Assembly (NCBI GenBank): GCA_008921705.1
Contig: VFFE01007027.1
Span: 116,976 to 180,975 of the forward strand
Length of the DNA stretch: 64,000 bases
Source: Burhinus oedicnemus
Taxonomy: Eukaryota; Chordata; Aves; Charadriiformes; Burhinidae
Direction of reading: 5' to 3'
The translations under genes were made by a program, and so were the position numbers. Of this stretch, positions 1 through 13,884 are shown one piece after another. Position 1 is the stretch's first letter; every line of letters starts with the position of its first letter. Below the pieces are notes generated by a model, which saw only the letters and a program-made list of their open reading frames with translations, did no database searches and was not told the DNA's origin.

Positions 1-3000
1 CATCTCAGTGAAGAGCTCCAGGCAGCCTTGTCTTCATGAAATCAAGAGGGCCTGAATTATCCTCTCGGACAGGCACCTGAATATTGCTGCTGCTTTTCTG
101 TTTTTCTGCCAGTTTGGGATGGTGCATTAGGAGCTCCACTATCACACACAGCTCAGAAATACTTCAGTGCTGCTTTGACGCTGTGGTGCTCTCTGGTCAC
201 ACTCTCCCTCCCCCTGGCTGCAAGATGTAGTAGCTGAGCTTCCACTTGTACTCACATTCTATGAAAGGTGACTGCTTTTCACCCTCATGCCCTGTCTGTC
301 CCTGCAGTGGCAGCTCCTCTATGTAATGGTCAAGCCCAAAACACCAAGAGGAGAAAGCTTTCCTGCTCACCTAGATGCTGCTGTTTGTAGTTACAGGACC
401 CCCATACATGTACAGAGGATGGATCCATCCCAGATCCACTTTTATAACGGTGCTTCTGAGCAAGGACCCACACCAGCAGTTATCTGGGTCTCACCCAGAG
501 CCAGGAGATCATGAAGACTGAACATCATAGTCAAGTGCAGCCTACCCTATTATGCTTTTCACCCCATTTTTCAACTTGCAACCCTCCCTTTGTAATTTGG
601 TGGTAAATAAATGTCTGGTCAAAATGTCAGATCATTAACTGGGAGCATCTTTGTGAACATGAACAAAAGCTCAGTGGACATCTCACACAGGATCACACAT
701 CAGCCCTACCATGTGAAGGATGTTCTGAAAAACCTTCCCAGGTAACTAAAGATGAGCAGATCCAACTTCCCAAGTACACTCACAGATTCCCCTTAATTGC
801 TGTAGGAGCCCCAAGGAAATGCAGCAGAGGTTAACTATGCATGGCTCACCATGAAGGGCAGCAATTGGCAGGACTTCAGCTCCCAACATTGCACTCTCCT
901 TCAATCCCCTGACAATTTGACACACTGCTGTTCATCCTAATCCATTGTTCATGGTCCTCCCCACCCAGTTTTCAGCCCATGTGATGCCCTCCTGTCCCTA
1001 CCAACTGGAATTAGTTTGGGGTGCTAGGGTTCTATCATGAGACTTTACTACCATCTAAATGCTGGCTAAGTATTACCTGCTTTCATGCAGATATTTTGGC
1101 CTTTTATCAGACACCCAGAGTAAACAAGCAAGCCATCACATTTTTTCTGGGGCAGTTGGCTTGTAATTCTTGGCTCCCTCAGTGATCCTCTGAATAACCA
1201 GGTACCTTTGAGAGGGAGATCCTGGTCAGCAAGAACTCTTTAACAACATAAACCTTACTCTCCCAGAATTCCCCTCTACCTCTAACTTGTTATGTAAAGC
1301 TGATGCTGCTAAAACATTTAGCTGAACTTAGGTCAAGAGAAGATGGCTTTGGAAAGACTTCCAATGGTTCATTTGCAGTAAATGGCTGAGGAATAAATCA
1401 TTTCAGCCCTGATGAGTCCTCCAGCAGCCAACTCTGTTATCAGGGCAACTCCAGCAGCGAAGAACAGGGGAAGGCTTTGGTGATGCACGGGGACTTGTGA
1501 CAGGCACAGAAAGCAGCCAGAAAAGACCACCATGCTGCAGAGAGGCTGCCATGTTGGGTTAGACCATGCTCCTTGCTAGACAGGGACCTCCATTTCATGG
1601 CAGCGAGTATCACTCCTTTTGAATAACTGCCCAATAGGGAAGTCTGCATTCTCTCAAGGACAGAGCTGTTTTTCTGCCCTGATGCCCAGAGGCTTATAAC
1701 TCCTGTGTGCATTTTCACCCTAGTTAATCCAGCTGACAGCATGCCTATGATTCATATAAATGTCTCTTCCTTTCTGCCAGTCCTGCTATGCTCTTGCTCT
1801 CAGTGACTGCAGTGACAACTTCCATGTACCAAGTTAAAACTGGCCAGGAGCCAGTTAGGGATGTCTGGGCTTCCACCTTGGGCCTCACGGGAGACATAAA
1901 GAAAGAGTGCTTCATTCATGAGAGTTTCTGTACTGTCACAATGTCCCTTTTCCCCTCAGAGATGTCAGGTTTCAATCCTGTGGGGTGCAAGCTGTTTCCA
2001 AGGTCCCTTCCCCCACTCCCAAATACAAAGGTCCTTCCCTACTCACACACCATCCTTGCAAGAGCCACAGTAATGCTTCACATGGAAAGCACTAGCTGTC
2101 TTGCACCGGTGTGACTGGAGGCATGGGATCTCCATCCATCACCAGAAGCTAGGCTGGGGACTGCTACCACACCTCCAACCCCAGCTCTGCAGGCACAGTC
2201 CACCCGTGGACTGCAGTCAGCTCCCCATAGGACCATTTCCCCAGCATCTCAGGTCTGTCTTGGTGGGGCTGAGACAGCGTTGGAGGGGTGGATTTGAGGA
2301 GAAGGCTTCTGGAAGCTTCATGCTCCAGCATGTGAGGGCCACAGATGACAGCTAGGGTGGCCAGTCTGATAGCTTTCAGTGAGGACCATATTTGCGGTCT
2401 ATAAGGCAAACTACCATACCTACATGCAACTCCTGTAGCATACCGCCCCAGCAACTCAGCCATCTCACGTGGACTGCAAGCGCAGCGCGGAAGGGCTGCT
2501 GACTCAGGATAATTCATCAAGTTGAGTCCCAGGCTGCTCTGACAGGTTTGGACTCAAGCAGCTAATCCAAGCCCAAACCTGAGGAAGGGGAACTGTCAAC
2601 TCAGGTTGGTCTACACAGCCTCTCTGTTCAGGGTAGCTTTTCCAGAGAGAACCAAGAACACCTCAGGTGGGCTCTGCTCTGAAGTGGTCCCCCTCTTCTG
2701 TGTACAGAGGGAGCCTGAGGGCACCAGCCTCCTTCCTGCGACCCCCTCGCCTCCTCCGCAGTGCTAACTGGAGCCAGCATTGAGAATCCAAGGCCAGCTC
2801 AGAATGCAGCTGCCACAAGAGCCTTTGGCTGCTCAGGTCAAGTGCAGTTGTTTAACCCAGTCCAGACAGCATCACGGTAAAAATACCAGCCCTTTTTTCT
2901 GCAGAATAAGATGGTTTAAGGCAGGAATCTGATGTAGAACAGTTCTTTCCCTTTAAATTCACACCCTAGGCCAAGCAAGTTTTGCAAGAGCCTCCCTGTG

Positions 3001-5950
3001 CAGACAAGCCCCAAGGCTTCAATGAAGAAAAAAGCCCCTGCTGGGGGAAGCACCCAAGCCATTTGGAGGCCAGGGGAGTATTACAACAGGGTGGCTGCTA
3101 AGCCTGCACATGGCAGAAGAGATGGGGCAGGCTCAGAGACTTGTGGCTCTCCATTAGCATGAGAAGACACCAAACATGTACAAGAGACACTTGCTGTAAA
3201 AAAGACCACAAAGCGAAGAAGGAGAAAGGAGGAGAGGACAGAGAGATGTCACACACTCAGCTCAGCTCATTTGGGAATCATGAATCGGGCCTTTTCTCCT
3301 TCTCAAAAATGGTGATATTGGATTAAATATAACGAGCCATCCATCTAGAGATGTGTTTGAGGCTTGTTATTATCTTTGATATTATGAATGTTTAGGCCCC
3401 AGAAAGGACACACTGTTGGGCCTTGCCCTGCGATGACAAAGGATAAGAGAAATTGGGGATTCCCACAAAATAATGCAAGTACAACACCTGGGGCTTTACG
3501 GGAAATAGCAGATTATCACAGTTCTGGCAATAAAACCAAAATTGTTGGCAGTGCTTCAGATTACTCCTGCTTCTTTTTTCCTTTCTAACCCCCCAAAATG
3601 AACAAGACACCTACCTAACCTCATAAGACAACCAGAGCTGTGACTCATGCCATCTCTCAAACACTGACTCAAAACATTACCAACACAAAATGTTACAATA
3701 CATGAAATGAGCAATGGCCCTGCTAAAATAAGCCTTGTTCTTAAAATTGCATGGCCTGCCCACATTTTCTAAATATAGGATAGAAAAGGAAACCTCTCCA
3801 GAATCACTAATAATTCAAACAACCAACCAAATACATGCTATGTGGACATAGGTGGTTTTGAAAGCTGTTATCAACATATTTCCATTGTACAACATTTCTT
3901 TGCCACTCCTGCTTTCTCTCCTGCCCATCAGTAGCAGGTAGAATGGAAAAGCTCCACGACAGAAAGAATCAATTCCCTGAAATGCAGCTCAGGAAAGTCC
4001 TAAGCAAGAACAGCAGCATTGCAGCTGCTTGTCTGCAGATTCAGGAAGGCAATTTTACACCTGGAAGTTTGCCAGGAGGAGACCTAGAAGTATTATTGTG
4101 AAAAATCAAAGCTTGGGAGGTCTGTGGAAGCCAGGGTCACTTGCCCTGGGAAAGGTCTGCAGCCCTACACCATCATCAGCAGGACAGATCAACATGCATG
4201 AGCCTTCCTTGACAAATAAGCTGAGAGGGGAGCACTGAAGAGGCATAAGCATGCACTGTAACCAGTACATAAGGGCTAGGTGCTAGGAATACACAGCCCA
4301 AAATTTTAGCATGCCTTTACTGCTGCTTTACCAATACTGGTATCCAAGCAAGTGACAGAAAAGCATGCTCAGGACATCTTCATGTAGCAGTGTTCTTTCC
4401 TGACTGCAGTGTAGACATCACGCTGGCTGGGTGAGGACCGTTTGCCCATGGAAACCTTTTTCACTTGACAGCTCTTCTTTGGTTACCAACAAATCTCTTC
4501 ATCCTCATGCCTGAAAGTGCACAACTGTGAATCAGGAAAGCTGAGTCAGATCCTCAGTCTTGTCGTTAAGGAACAGGCTGCTGCAGTGCAGCATGGGATG
4601 AGCACTGTCCTTCACCTCCTGCCTCCTGCAGGAAACTCAAGTGTTCATTTAACCATCATCCACAACCATTCCTCCAGATTTTTGCCATTTTCTCCCCCAG
4701 CTACCAGCATTATTTGCCAAGATGTCCCTCCTGAAATCCACCCACCGACATTTCTTCAGGTGTGTCCCCCAAACCAAGATACCCAGGAGTCTACCATGTC
4801 TCTCCTTTCATCTAAATGTGTCCACTTCAGACGGCAGAAAGGTTTCCTTATTCCTAAATGGTCTCCCTAGCCCTGCTGGACAGAAAGGGGGTGCCCAGGG
4901 CTCAGGCTTATCAGGGTGGGCAGTGGGAAGGACACCCTGAAATAGGTAATTCGTGCTGCCTCCCATCTTCCCAAGATGACCTTTTTAGGGGGAAAAGTTC
5001 AGATTCTGGACAAAGACTATTCATACCTGGAAGGACTGGGAGGTAACCCAGGACTGAGTGGGAAATGTTCTTTCAAGTAGAGAAAAAGCACAGACATTAT
5101 TACACACACACTGCTTTTGGTACTGAGTCATCATTTCATTTAAGATTCAGGATAATTTCTGGTTTGGGCTGAATGTCTTTTTCTTGATCATATAACTGGC
5201 ATCTCTGCAATGTTAGGACCTCTTCTGCAATGCAAGTTTTATCTGTGTTTGTTACCCAACAGCCAGCCAGCAAGTTTATTTTAGCATTCATTAACCATGC
5301 TTCTCATGCAGACTCTCAGCACAAATACAGAAACCTAATCTCATTTACTGACAAATGTGAAGCAAAATATACTTCCATGCCAAAAAGAAGTTCATCACAT
5401 TCCTTGTCCTTGCCCTTCAGGCAAAAGCCTGAATGAGTAGATGAAACACGCATGATCTCTGGAAGGGAAACAAATTGCTTCTTGGGGAGCAGCAATCAGG
5501 CAGACTCCTAGCCTTTGAAAGACAGCCTGCCCAGCTCCAGCACCTCGACCTATGGATCCAGAACCCATTAGCAAGACTTTCTGTATCTGAATCACTTTAA
5601 CACCTCAGTCATTTTCAGGCAACCAAGATTCTTACTGCAAGATCTGCAATTTGCTCTGCTCATGGCAGAAGTCACACAGCCTAGCACCGGCATACTGTGT
5701 GACATGGAACTGATGCTGCTGCACAAGCTGCTGTGTCCATCAGTGACTGCATCATGGAGCAGGTATAGCAGCAGTACAGGCTGGCTCTGAAAACCTGCTG
5801 GCTGAGAAAGCCCTGCCTTGCATTGCCAGCTGTCTACCCAAAAGGGAGGAATGTACCAACAGCAGTAGCCACTGGAGTGTCTCGCAAGGCTCTTCCCCCA
5901 TCAATTTTCCTCTTGCTTGCAAACTCTGCAATGGAAGTCAGGCAGGTGAC
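1..5950. other. No recognisable gene; apparently unique DNA
   Basis: I see no gene or repeat family here. Open frames on both strands reach at most about 125 codons, overlap one another in several frames and resemble no protein I know. A plus-strand AATAAA lies at 606-611, but nothing upstream reads as a terminal exon, so it is probably a chance match. The composition is mixed, without long simple repeats. Confidence 0.6.
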
Positions 5951-5966
5951 TTTTTTTTTTTTTTTT
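5951..5966. repeat. Poly-T tract (16 T)
   Basis: This is an uninterrupted run of 16 T. I see no target-site duplication or retroposed sequence attached to it on the minus strand (where it would be a poly-A tail), so it is treated as a simple mononucleotide repeat. It is likely length-polymorphic. Confidence 0.9.
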
Positions 5967-8900
5967 GTCTTTGTAGTGCAGCTGAGGCTTCTCTCCTGCA
6001 GACAGCAACAAGTTGGCATGGGCACAGCTGAAGCTGGTTACCTTGCCTTGCAGATCAACTGTGCTAGCAGCTAAAAGATCTTCCCTCCCTCTGCCTGACC
6101 CAAACTCAGAATTCCTCTCTTCCAGCCCTGTTCCTCTTGCCAGAGCTTGGAAATGGGCACAGAAGACAGGCATCTGAATACCCATGCTGTGCAGGCAAGG
6201 GGGACATGGCCAGGTTCTAGGGAGCAGGCAGCACCTTTGCCTCATCTCTCTTGGCCGGTTTTCTCGCAAGAGCATCACTAGCCAGTTCCCTGCTGGGACC
6301 TGAGCTCATTTGCTGATCTGACTTCTCGCATCACGAATGTGGGAGCTCTATCAATAATCTGGCCAATAGCAGGTGCTCTGAGCAGACTCCACAAACCCAT
6401 GCCTGTGCGCACACCACTACTGGAGTAAGACCAGTTTGCCCCCTGAGCAAGGAGGCTTCTCTCCAAGAGCACTTATGTCAAGCCGAGAGGTGGGAAACAG
6501 CTTGAACACAAAGACTTCTTCTGGTGTGCTTTGAACCAGAGACATAGCTGCTGAGCATGGGAGTTTTGTCAATGCTTTGACTGGAGGAAGAGATGTACAA
6601 GTGGCATACAAGGAGCAACAGGATCTGTACAGGCTTTGCCAGAGTAGTGTGCTAGCCAAAATTGCATACCCACACCCCCCAGAGGGCTGGAGTGCATCAG
6701 GAGCCAGGGGACTCTTGCAAAGTGCCATGGACTTCAAAGAGGAATAAAAAATTCACGTGAACATAAACATATATACACATGCACAGATACATGGTTTCAG
6801 AGTTGGAATAAAGTCATAGCCTTCAAATCAAAAAGCTGTTGAAAGCCAGAGGGGTGGATGCTCAGCTGGTACATACCACAAACACATCAACAAAGCCAGA
6901 TGAGATAGGTCAGAGGAACACCTGCTGAGAACCCAGCTGATGGATTTTAACCTGATTTTACCCTCAAATTAAGCAAATGTGCAAATTCTGACACCAAAAA
7001 GAGGTTTCTCTGAAGGGCTTCCAAACATCAGTCAATGATGTAGGAAATCGGCTTCAAATTTTTGGGGTTTTTTTTAAAAACAAAACATTGAAGCACCTGA
7101 CTTTAGTACAGTTTTAAGGTAAATTAAAGTTTCACTGCTTCCCAAAAGAACACTCTTTTTGTGTTCACACGTTTGTAGCTGTCTTTCTTTTTCTGAGCTG
7201 CCAGCCACTGAGTCTCAGACTTGGAGTGCAAATGCGGCTCCCTTCCCCTCCCCATCCTCACCAGGCATGAAAATTCAGCAAGAAAAACTAGGCTCTGACT
7301 TCCAAGGGGATAGTAAGGATGAGACAAGCTGTAGAAGAGCTCCAGGACCACTGGACTCCTCAGAAGTATGATCACCACCATTACTGCGGGGACACAGCCT
7401 TGTGTGCCTTATTGCTCTTCTCTGCAAAGAAGCTCTCCCTCATATTGAGAAGATCTTACCTTCCAGACATGCCTGAACTAAAATCCTTTATAAGGGCTGA
7501 TGACGGAGTCTGCCAAGCCTCATTACCAGAGTTATTAATTACCTAAATGTTTAATTTTTACCGTTATTACTTGTATTTGTTGTTACAATTTGGAACATCT
7601 CAAAAATGCAGCAACATAACGCTGCCCTTGTCAGAGGGGAGACAATCCCAGATCATGTCAGTTCAAAACAGCTTTCTGTCTGGAGCACTGCACAGGAGCC
7701 AGGGTAATGTCCTGTCCAGGAGGCACTGCTCTGGATACTCTCACGGGATGTTGAGGGAACCTGCAGCTTTGCTCCAATCAGGCCTTTGCGAGTCCAGTGA
7801 GAGCTTCCCTCCTGGCCAGTCACATCTCCCAATCATGTGAGTTTCGTTATCCTGCCCCAGACACGAGGTCAATGCAACAGGTGATGCATGTCCAAGCTCC
7901 AGTCCGAGTGGAGAGGCCTTTGCCCTCCCAAACTGCCTCTGCTGCCAGCACGTTCCTCCACCTCACTGGTGCTGGCAGATCAGTGGAGGGTGACCAGCCA
8001 ACAGGGCAAGTAGCTTGACAAAGCACTGAGCAAACTTCTGATGGAGCAAGAGTGGTGGGTGGCTTCTACCCAGCTTTCCACTCCCCTCCAGCCTCATCCT
8101 CAGTGACATGATATGCAGCTTTCCCAAAGGAAAGCTCCAGGTTATCTCACTGCCTGACAGCCTCTGCCCTGAACACGGTCTCCAGCACAGGGTGGACAGG
8201 CAGCCTTTGCTGGGACTTCACAGTCCTGCAACTTTCCAGCCAAAGTAAATTGCCTGGATGTACAGGCCTAGTTGTGAGCTGCAAGCTCAGCTGCTCTTGG
8301 ACTTACGTTCTTCAAGTTCTCTTCAAGAAATGCTTTGTTTTTTATGGAGCTTTGCTCCCAGAAGAACACAAGCGCATCCAAGCAAGAGCTGGGTATGACT
8401 CACAGCTCCACTCATGGCCTACTGCAAGGGCATAGCCCCACTGTAACAAAGCTCTCAGTCACTTAAAAAAGGCACAGGGTCATATGACCCCAAGCTGAAC
8501 TCCCCTTATGCACCTGGAAGTGTTCATTGGAGTCCAAGGGGAAACGAGGAGGGGTCAGAGGAACAAGAAGCTTGTCTGCCCTCCTCTCACTACCTTTGGA
8601 GTTTTGCAGGTCCACACACTCGCCCTGCCCTAGTCTCATCCCATCTTCTCCAGTTGGTTTTGAGTTCAAATACATGCTGCGGTCCCATTAGCACTTGCCT
8701 CACTGCTGAGGCAAGACTGGAGATCAGGGTGGCACTCAGAGCAGGAGGCTGGCAGTCCGCAGGAAGAAGGATGACAGAGCCATGCTGTTATGGCAACACA
8801 GCTTTCCTTTAGCAGCTTCACAGCTGAAGCCTGTCACATTAACAAAGGCAGGAGAATGAGCCGAGGGCATGATCTCAAAGGTCAGCAGCCAGGCTGTGCT

Positions 8901-11051
8901 CAGCCCCTCTCCAGATGTTCCTCCTCTCACCAGAGACTGCCTTTCCCAGGTTACATCCACCCCCAAAAAGGGATTGAAAATGGGATGCCCAAGGGTCTGA
9001 GTCACTGGCTTTTGGATCCTTAGTGGGATTACTTACTAATGTACCATTCTGCTCCATCCTGCCCCTCTGCCAGGAGTTCATAGCCCTCTGGTCTGCCTGA
9101 GTGGAGAGATGGGTTATTCCTCAACCCTGCTGAGCCTCTCTCCCATAACCCTTCTCTTTGTATTAACGCCTGAGACTAGAAGCCAGGGGCAGTGGAGGAA
9201 CAGAGCCACATGCTCATTTATCAATCCCTCCTTCTGCAGAGCTAGCAAGCTCCAGCAAAAAGACCAGAAAGCAGCTGGGACATATAACCGCTTCCTTTAC
9301 CCCAGTGTGAATCACTGGAGCTTGTGAGTCAGAGCCACTCCATTCCCAAATCTGAGCAAGTTACTGCACGTTGGCTGATTCGTGGTAACTGGCCACATGC
9401 GTGCTCTCATCCACATGGCAATGGCTACAGAAGTCCATGTTTAGCCAGTGGAAATGCTCTAGTGAAAACATGCATGTGGACAGATCCTGGAGCACAGCTG
9501 ACACCTGGTACCTTGTGTGTCTGGGTGTTTACAGAAAACAAAACTGCTACTGTAGGATATCCGCCAGGGGTTATCCTTCTTGTAAACAAACCTTTTGGCT
9601 AATGTTCCTATGAGCTCCTCAGAACTGGAGTCGTTCCTACAAACAGATGACTAAGAACAAATCAAGCACAAATCAAGAGCATGTTCACCCTGCAATGTGG
9701 ACAGAGCTCACACAGAGGTACCTTAGCCAGCAGTGAAGTAGCTGTTTTGGTTGCACTGCTGTTGAGTACCTCCGACAGCGTGAACTTCCACCACAAAGCC
9801 TGCATCTAGCATCTGTAAGGGACTTTCACATCCCTCACCAAACTCTGTGTTAATAGGGCAGCAGTCTAAAGCACCCCAGGCTGGTAGACCTGGCTATCAT
9901 ATGCCTGCTTCTGCTGCAATCCCACCCCTGCCTCATGCCCAGAGGCACCCTTCCTCTTTAAGACCTCTGGAGTTTCAATTGCAATACCCTTCTGCAAAAC
10001 CTTGCTACCAAATCCTGACTCTTCTGGGAACTGAGGTCAAGCTGGTTCCTACTGAAACATGAGACACTCTCTGCAGAGACTCTACACCTGCTCTCCAAGT
10101 AGTTTTCCAGCATTAGCATTTGCCATGGGCAGTTCAAGAGAAAGACCGAATACCTGTGTTCCCTGCCTTATTAGCACTGACAAACAACAAAAACCTTAAG
10201 CACATGCAATGTTTTCCTCAGCGCCAAATAAAAATGAGAGAATGCCTGGAATCGTTGGGGAATTTAACCAATGAAATGCTTTACATTTCTCTGGTTTTTT
10301 CTCCCCTTACGGAAGTACAGATGAAACACAGACTGTTCCCAAACTCATAGCCCCCACCTTTCCACTTTGCTCCTTGCCTACACCACTATCAAAGCCTCCT
10401 CCAGCCCTTTGGCTTCTCCTTCTGCCTGTCTCCCTGTGAGGCTGGTGCACTGGCCTCCTGATCCCCAACCACAGCTCTGGCGTTTGCTCCCCCTGTTCGG
10501 CTCTCAACTTCTGCATTGGCACCAGTCCATTTGTCCCACTTCTCCAAATCTTTCAGAGTGAGGGAGGGCGGCTTCTTTTATACCCACAGTCTTGCCTCAG
10601 TGTCAAGTCTTTGATTGCCCCAAGCCATCGAGTGTCGGATAAAGTACCATCTTCTCTTGCAGTGAGGAAGTTTTCTTCCAGATCTGAACTTTTCCAGCAT
10701 TGCAGGAGCATTATACATTTATTTGCTGGTCTGTTGCTACATTCTGCAGCTCACATAGTCCCTGCTGGGTGTGCCTTCCATATGTGTTGGGTAGGACGCT
10801 GTCTTTCAGTGCACCTCACATACATCTAAAAGAGGGATCCTAATGCTGCTTCTTCATAGGTGTACACCATCTCCCTCTGGAGGCCTTCACAGGCTGTTCC
10901 ACTGGCTAGATCTGTAGCTGAGGCACTCGTTTTAGGACAGCTGCATCACTAGAGGCACAAAAATGTGAGTTTAGGTTAAAGATAGCGCTTGTCCTCAGAA
11001 CAAAGCTAGGACTTCACATGAAATCAGCAATCCTCTTTTACGCACAGAAGC
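5967..11051. other. No recognisable gene; one small perfect hairpin
   Basis: No exon, RNA gene or interspersed repeat could be recognised. The open frames stay below about 110 codons and are scattered over both strands. The only structural feature noted is a 9-bp perfect inverted repeat with a 4-base loop at 8694-8715, listed separately. Confidence 0.55.
8694..8715. repeat. Short perfect hairpin
   Basis: CTTGCCTCA at 8694-8702 is followed after a 4-base spacer by its exact reverse complement TGAGGCAAG at 8707-8715. The stem is too short for a microRNA precursor and is not followed by a T-run, so no function is assigned. Inverted repeats this small occur by chance in 64 kb. Confidence 0.8.
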
Positions 11052-11066
11052 AAAAAAAAAAAAAAA
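11052..11066. repeat. Poly-A tract (15 A)
   Basis: This is an uninterrupted run of 15 A. The sequence upstream does not look like a cDNA-derived insert and no poly(A) signal lies within 40 bases, so a simple repeat is more likely than a retrocopy tail. Confidence 0.9.
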
Positions 11067-13866
11067 GTATTAAATGCCGCAATGGAAGAATCCTCTCCTG
11101 CCCAGAGTTTGAGAGACCTCAGGGGAAATCTAGCACCCCCCATGGCACACTGATGCTCTTTCCTGAACTACTGTTTCAGCACTCTCTTCCTCTAAGAGGT
11201 TTTTCTGCTGCTGATTCACTGGCAGTAAATAGTTCTACTATATGGGGCAATTCCCCCAGACCAGCTGGCAGGGCTGGGCAGATTGCCTCTGGAAGTCGGA
11301 GTGAGTGCTTTTCCATGCCAGAGTTGTTCTGGGGCTCTGTGCAGAGCACACCATGAAAAAGCACCTAGGCGTAATTTCCCATGCAGACATCTATGAGTGC
11401 AGGGGCAGATCAAGACTTTCACAGTGCCATAGGTAACAAAGTTTGACTCTTAGCAGGCAGAGACTGGTCAGTGTGGGATGCAGTGTGAAGAAGGAAGTCT
11501 TTCCACCCTGTTATCATGCCCTGAGTCACCCCTGCACTGGCTGTCTAAAACAAATGTTCCTGTCTGGATCTCCTGAGAGTCTTTTTAGGTTCCTCTTCTG
11601 CCTCCTGATTTCAGAGGGGTCAGCACACCCCATTTGCATGCAAATACTACATCCTGGGGAAAAACAGAGAACACAAATTGCCCTTGCACTGCTAGTTGCC
11701 CGATTTGTGTCAGGGCTGGGTTTTTGCATCAGCCCAAGCATGCTGGAGAGGCAGTCTGAGGTCTAGCCACAAGCTAAAGCAATAGAGTCCACAGGCTGCT
11801 GAGCTGCCTTCAGTGAGGGTCTATGTACTAGGACTGGGGCATCTGCTCAGAAATGATTGGGGGAGGAACTCTTCTTTTCTAAAAGTCCTTTTGGGGAAGC
11901 ATTGCTGTGGTGCCCCTAGACCACATGGCAAAAGTGACACATGATGGGAAAAGGTGTTCACAGGTTCCACTGATCCCAACCAACCCAACCCAAGGTGGGA
12001 TTTAGTTCAGAGACACCACAGACAACCAAGTGTCTTCCTCTGATGGACCCACGGAGCAAACAATGGGCAACCTCTGCAGCAATACAAGGCAAAGGAGTGA
12101 CCTGGATCTAAGTAATCTCATTAGGAATGAATGGAATAAAAGGACTGTGCTCATCCTGTGCAAACCAAACCCAGAACCTTTCTTTTCTTTGGTTGAGGTA
12201 CAGACAGGATCAATGCAATCATCCCCAATTTTGCTCTGGATCCATTAGTAGTGAGAAAGGGGTTTTGCACTCTGGCCAAAGTGTCCAGTTGTGGGAGTCA
12301 TATGTGATAAAACACCCCTAAAGTGCATCTCAGTAGACAACTAGATTGTCAGCATGAGTAACTACAGGAAAAGGGTCTTTACATGTTCCCACTAAAGCAG
12401 TAAGCTATTGCACGGCTTTGATGCGGCACTAGAAAACAGAGTGCGGTCTGACCCCTCAGCTCACGCCCTGTCCTTTTACCCACACATAGTCCTCATGGCC
12501 CCACCATGGCCCCTGTGGCTCAAGGCAGGTGGTTGCTGCTGCCTCAACAGCCCCAGTGTGCCTCGTTCCCCCACTGTGCCCAAGCGAATGCCTCTCAGTC
12601 CCACCAACCCCTCCATCCTTCTCCCAGTAGAGAAGATGCCCACGATGTAGGCATTGCCCTGTCCCGTCTGTGCATTGAGGAGGCAGGGTTGTCCTGCCGA
12701 TGGCTGTGAAACAGCCCCAGTCCCTGCATACTCTAGAGCCCCTTGGGCAGAATCGGTCATCTTCAAGCAGCTGCTGCTTCTGCTTGGTGGTTTCAAGCTC
12801 CGTGTTCTGAAGCTATTCCAAAAGTCTTCTCCCAGATCCCACAGCAACATCTATGTTCTGATGTCATAAGCAGGAGACCATGCATGAGGTCAGCCTGCCA
12901 CAGCACCAGCAGCCGCTGCCACCCGGCAGCTCTGCAGCAGAGCCAGTGGAGGAGCCTATGCCCTGGGCACAGCAGGGTGGTGAACAGAGCTGGGTCTCTG
13001 TGCACAGATCAAGGGATGAAAAAGGATAGGGGCAAATCCTGCCACCAATAATGCCAGCAGGAAGCCAAAACAGATCTGTTCAGGTTAAGAGCACTCACGA
13101 GCATCATGGTAGCAGCACCAAGAGCAGAATTGCATCCAGGCAAGTGAAGAGCTAAACTACTTGACAGACTCCTCCAGGATCTGGTCCAGCTTGTAGCCTC
13201 TCTTAACACTGATAAAACACAAAGTCTGACAGAGTTGCCGCTCTGTCCAAATACATTGCCAGATAAACCACAGATAAGAAACAACCAGGGATAATCCCTC
13301 CCATGACAGAGAAAGAAATACCACTGTGCTGCATTACCACCAGGACACTTCTGTATCTCTCCAAGACAGTTCTCGTATTGCCCTGGCTCATACTCCCCAT
13401 TTACTCAGGAATTAAACTTTACCAGTTAAAGGTAATCTAAACATTTTATCCCAGCAACATCTTAAGTATTGCCTTGCTTATTCAGTAGGGAACAGACAGA
13501 TCTTCTCAGGAACAGCCCCATTTCGCTAATAAGCATATCAGCAAAGAGTGAAGGTTTATAGTCCACATGTCTTTAACTACAACTCAATGCAGTTACCTCA
13601 AAAAGCAAGGCTATAACTTAAACATGATCTCTGAGAGTTGGTCTGTCCCAAGGAACAGTCCCTGTGATCCTCCAAAATAGTGGCTTTTGATATTTACCTC
13701 AGGAAGAAGCAAGGAAACAACCAACCAAACAACAAAACCTGTCACACCAGAACCACCAGAGAATTAGCACAAACCCCCTGAACTACCGTATCACCGTGAC
13801 AGGAACAGAGTGCTGCTGTTTTTTGAAAGAGTACGTTGCCCTGAATTCTTGGGGCTTTGGGTATTT
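11067..13866. other. No recognisable gene
   Basis: Overlapping open frames of 60-125 codons occur on both strands between about 12400 and 13300, where the sequence is GC-richer and stop codons are therefore rarer. None has a recognisable domain, and the frames on opposite strands are equally open, which argues against selection for coding. Confidence 0.55.
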
Positions 13867-13884
13867 AAAAAAAAAAAAAAAAAA
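13867..13884. repeat. Poly-A tract (18 A)
   Basis: An uninterrupted run of 18 A is followed by a further A-rich stretch to about 13918. No AATAAA precedes it closely and no flanking duplication was found, so it is called a simple A-rich repeat. A decayed retrocopy tail cannot be excluded. Confidence 0.9.

Noticed and set aside
240..260. ATTCTATG near the left edge as a CR1 3' tail repeat
   Set aside because: It is a single copy with no CR1 sequence on either side.
8694..8715. Hairpin as a microRNA precursor or terminator
   Set aside because: The stem is only 9 bp with a 4-base loop, far below precursor size, and such palindromes are expected by chance at this scale.
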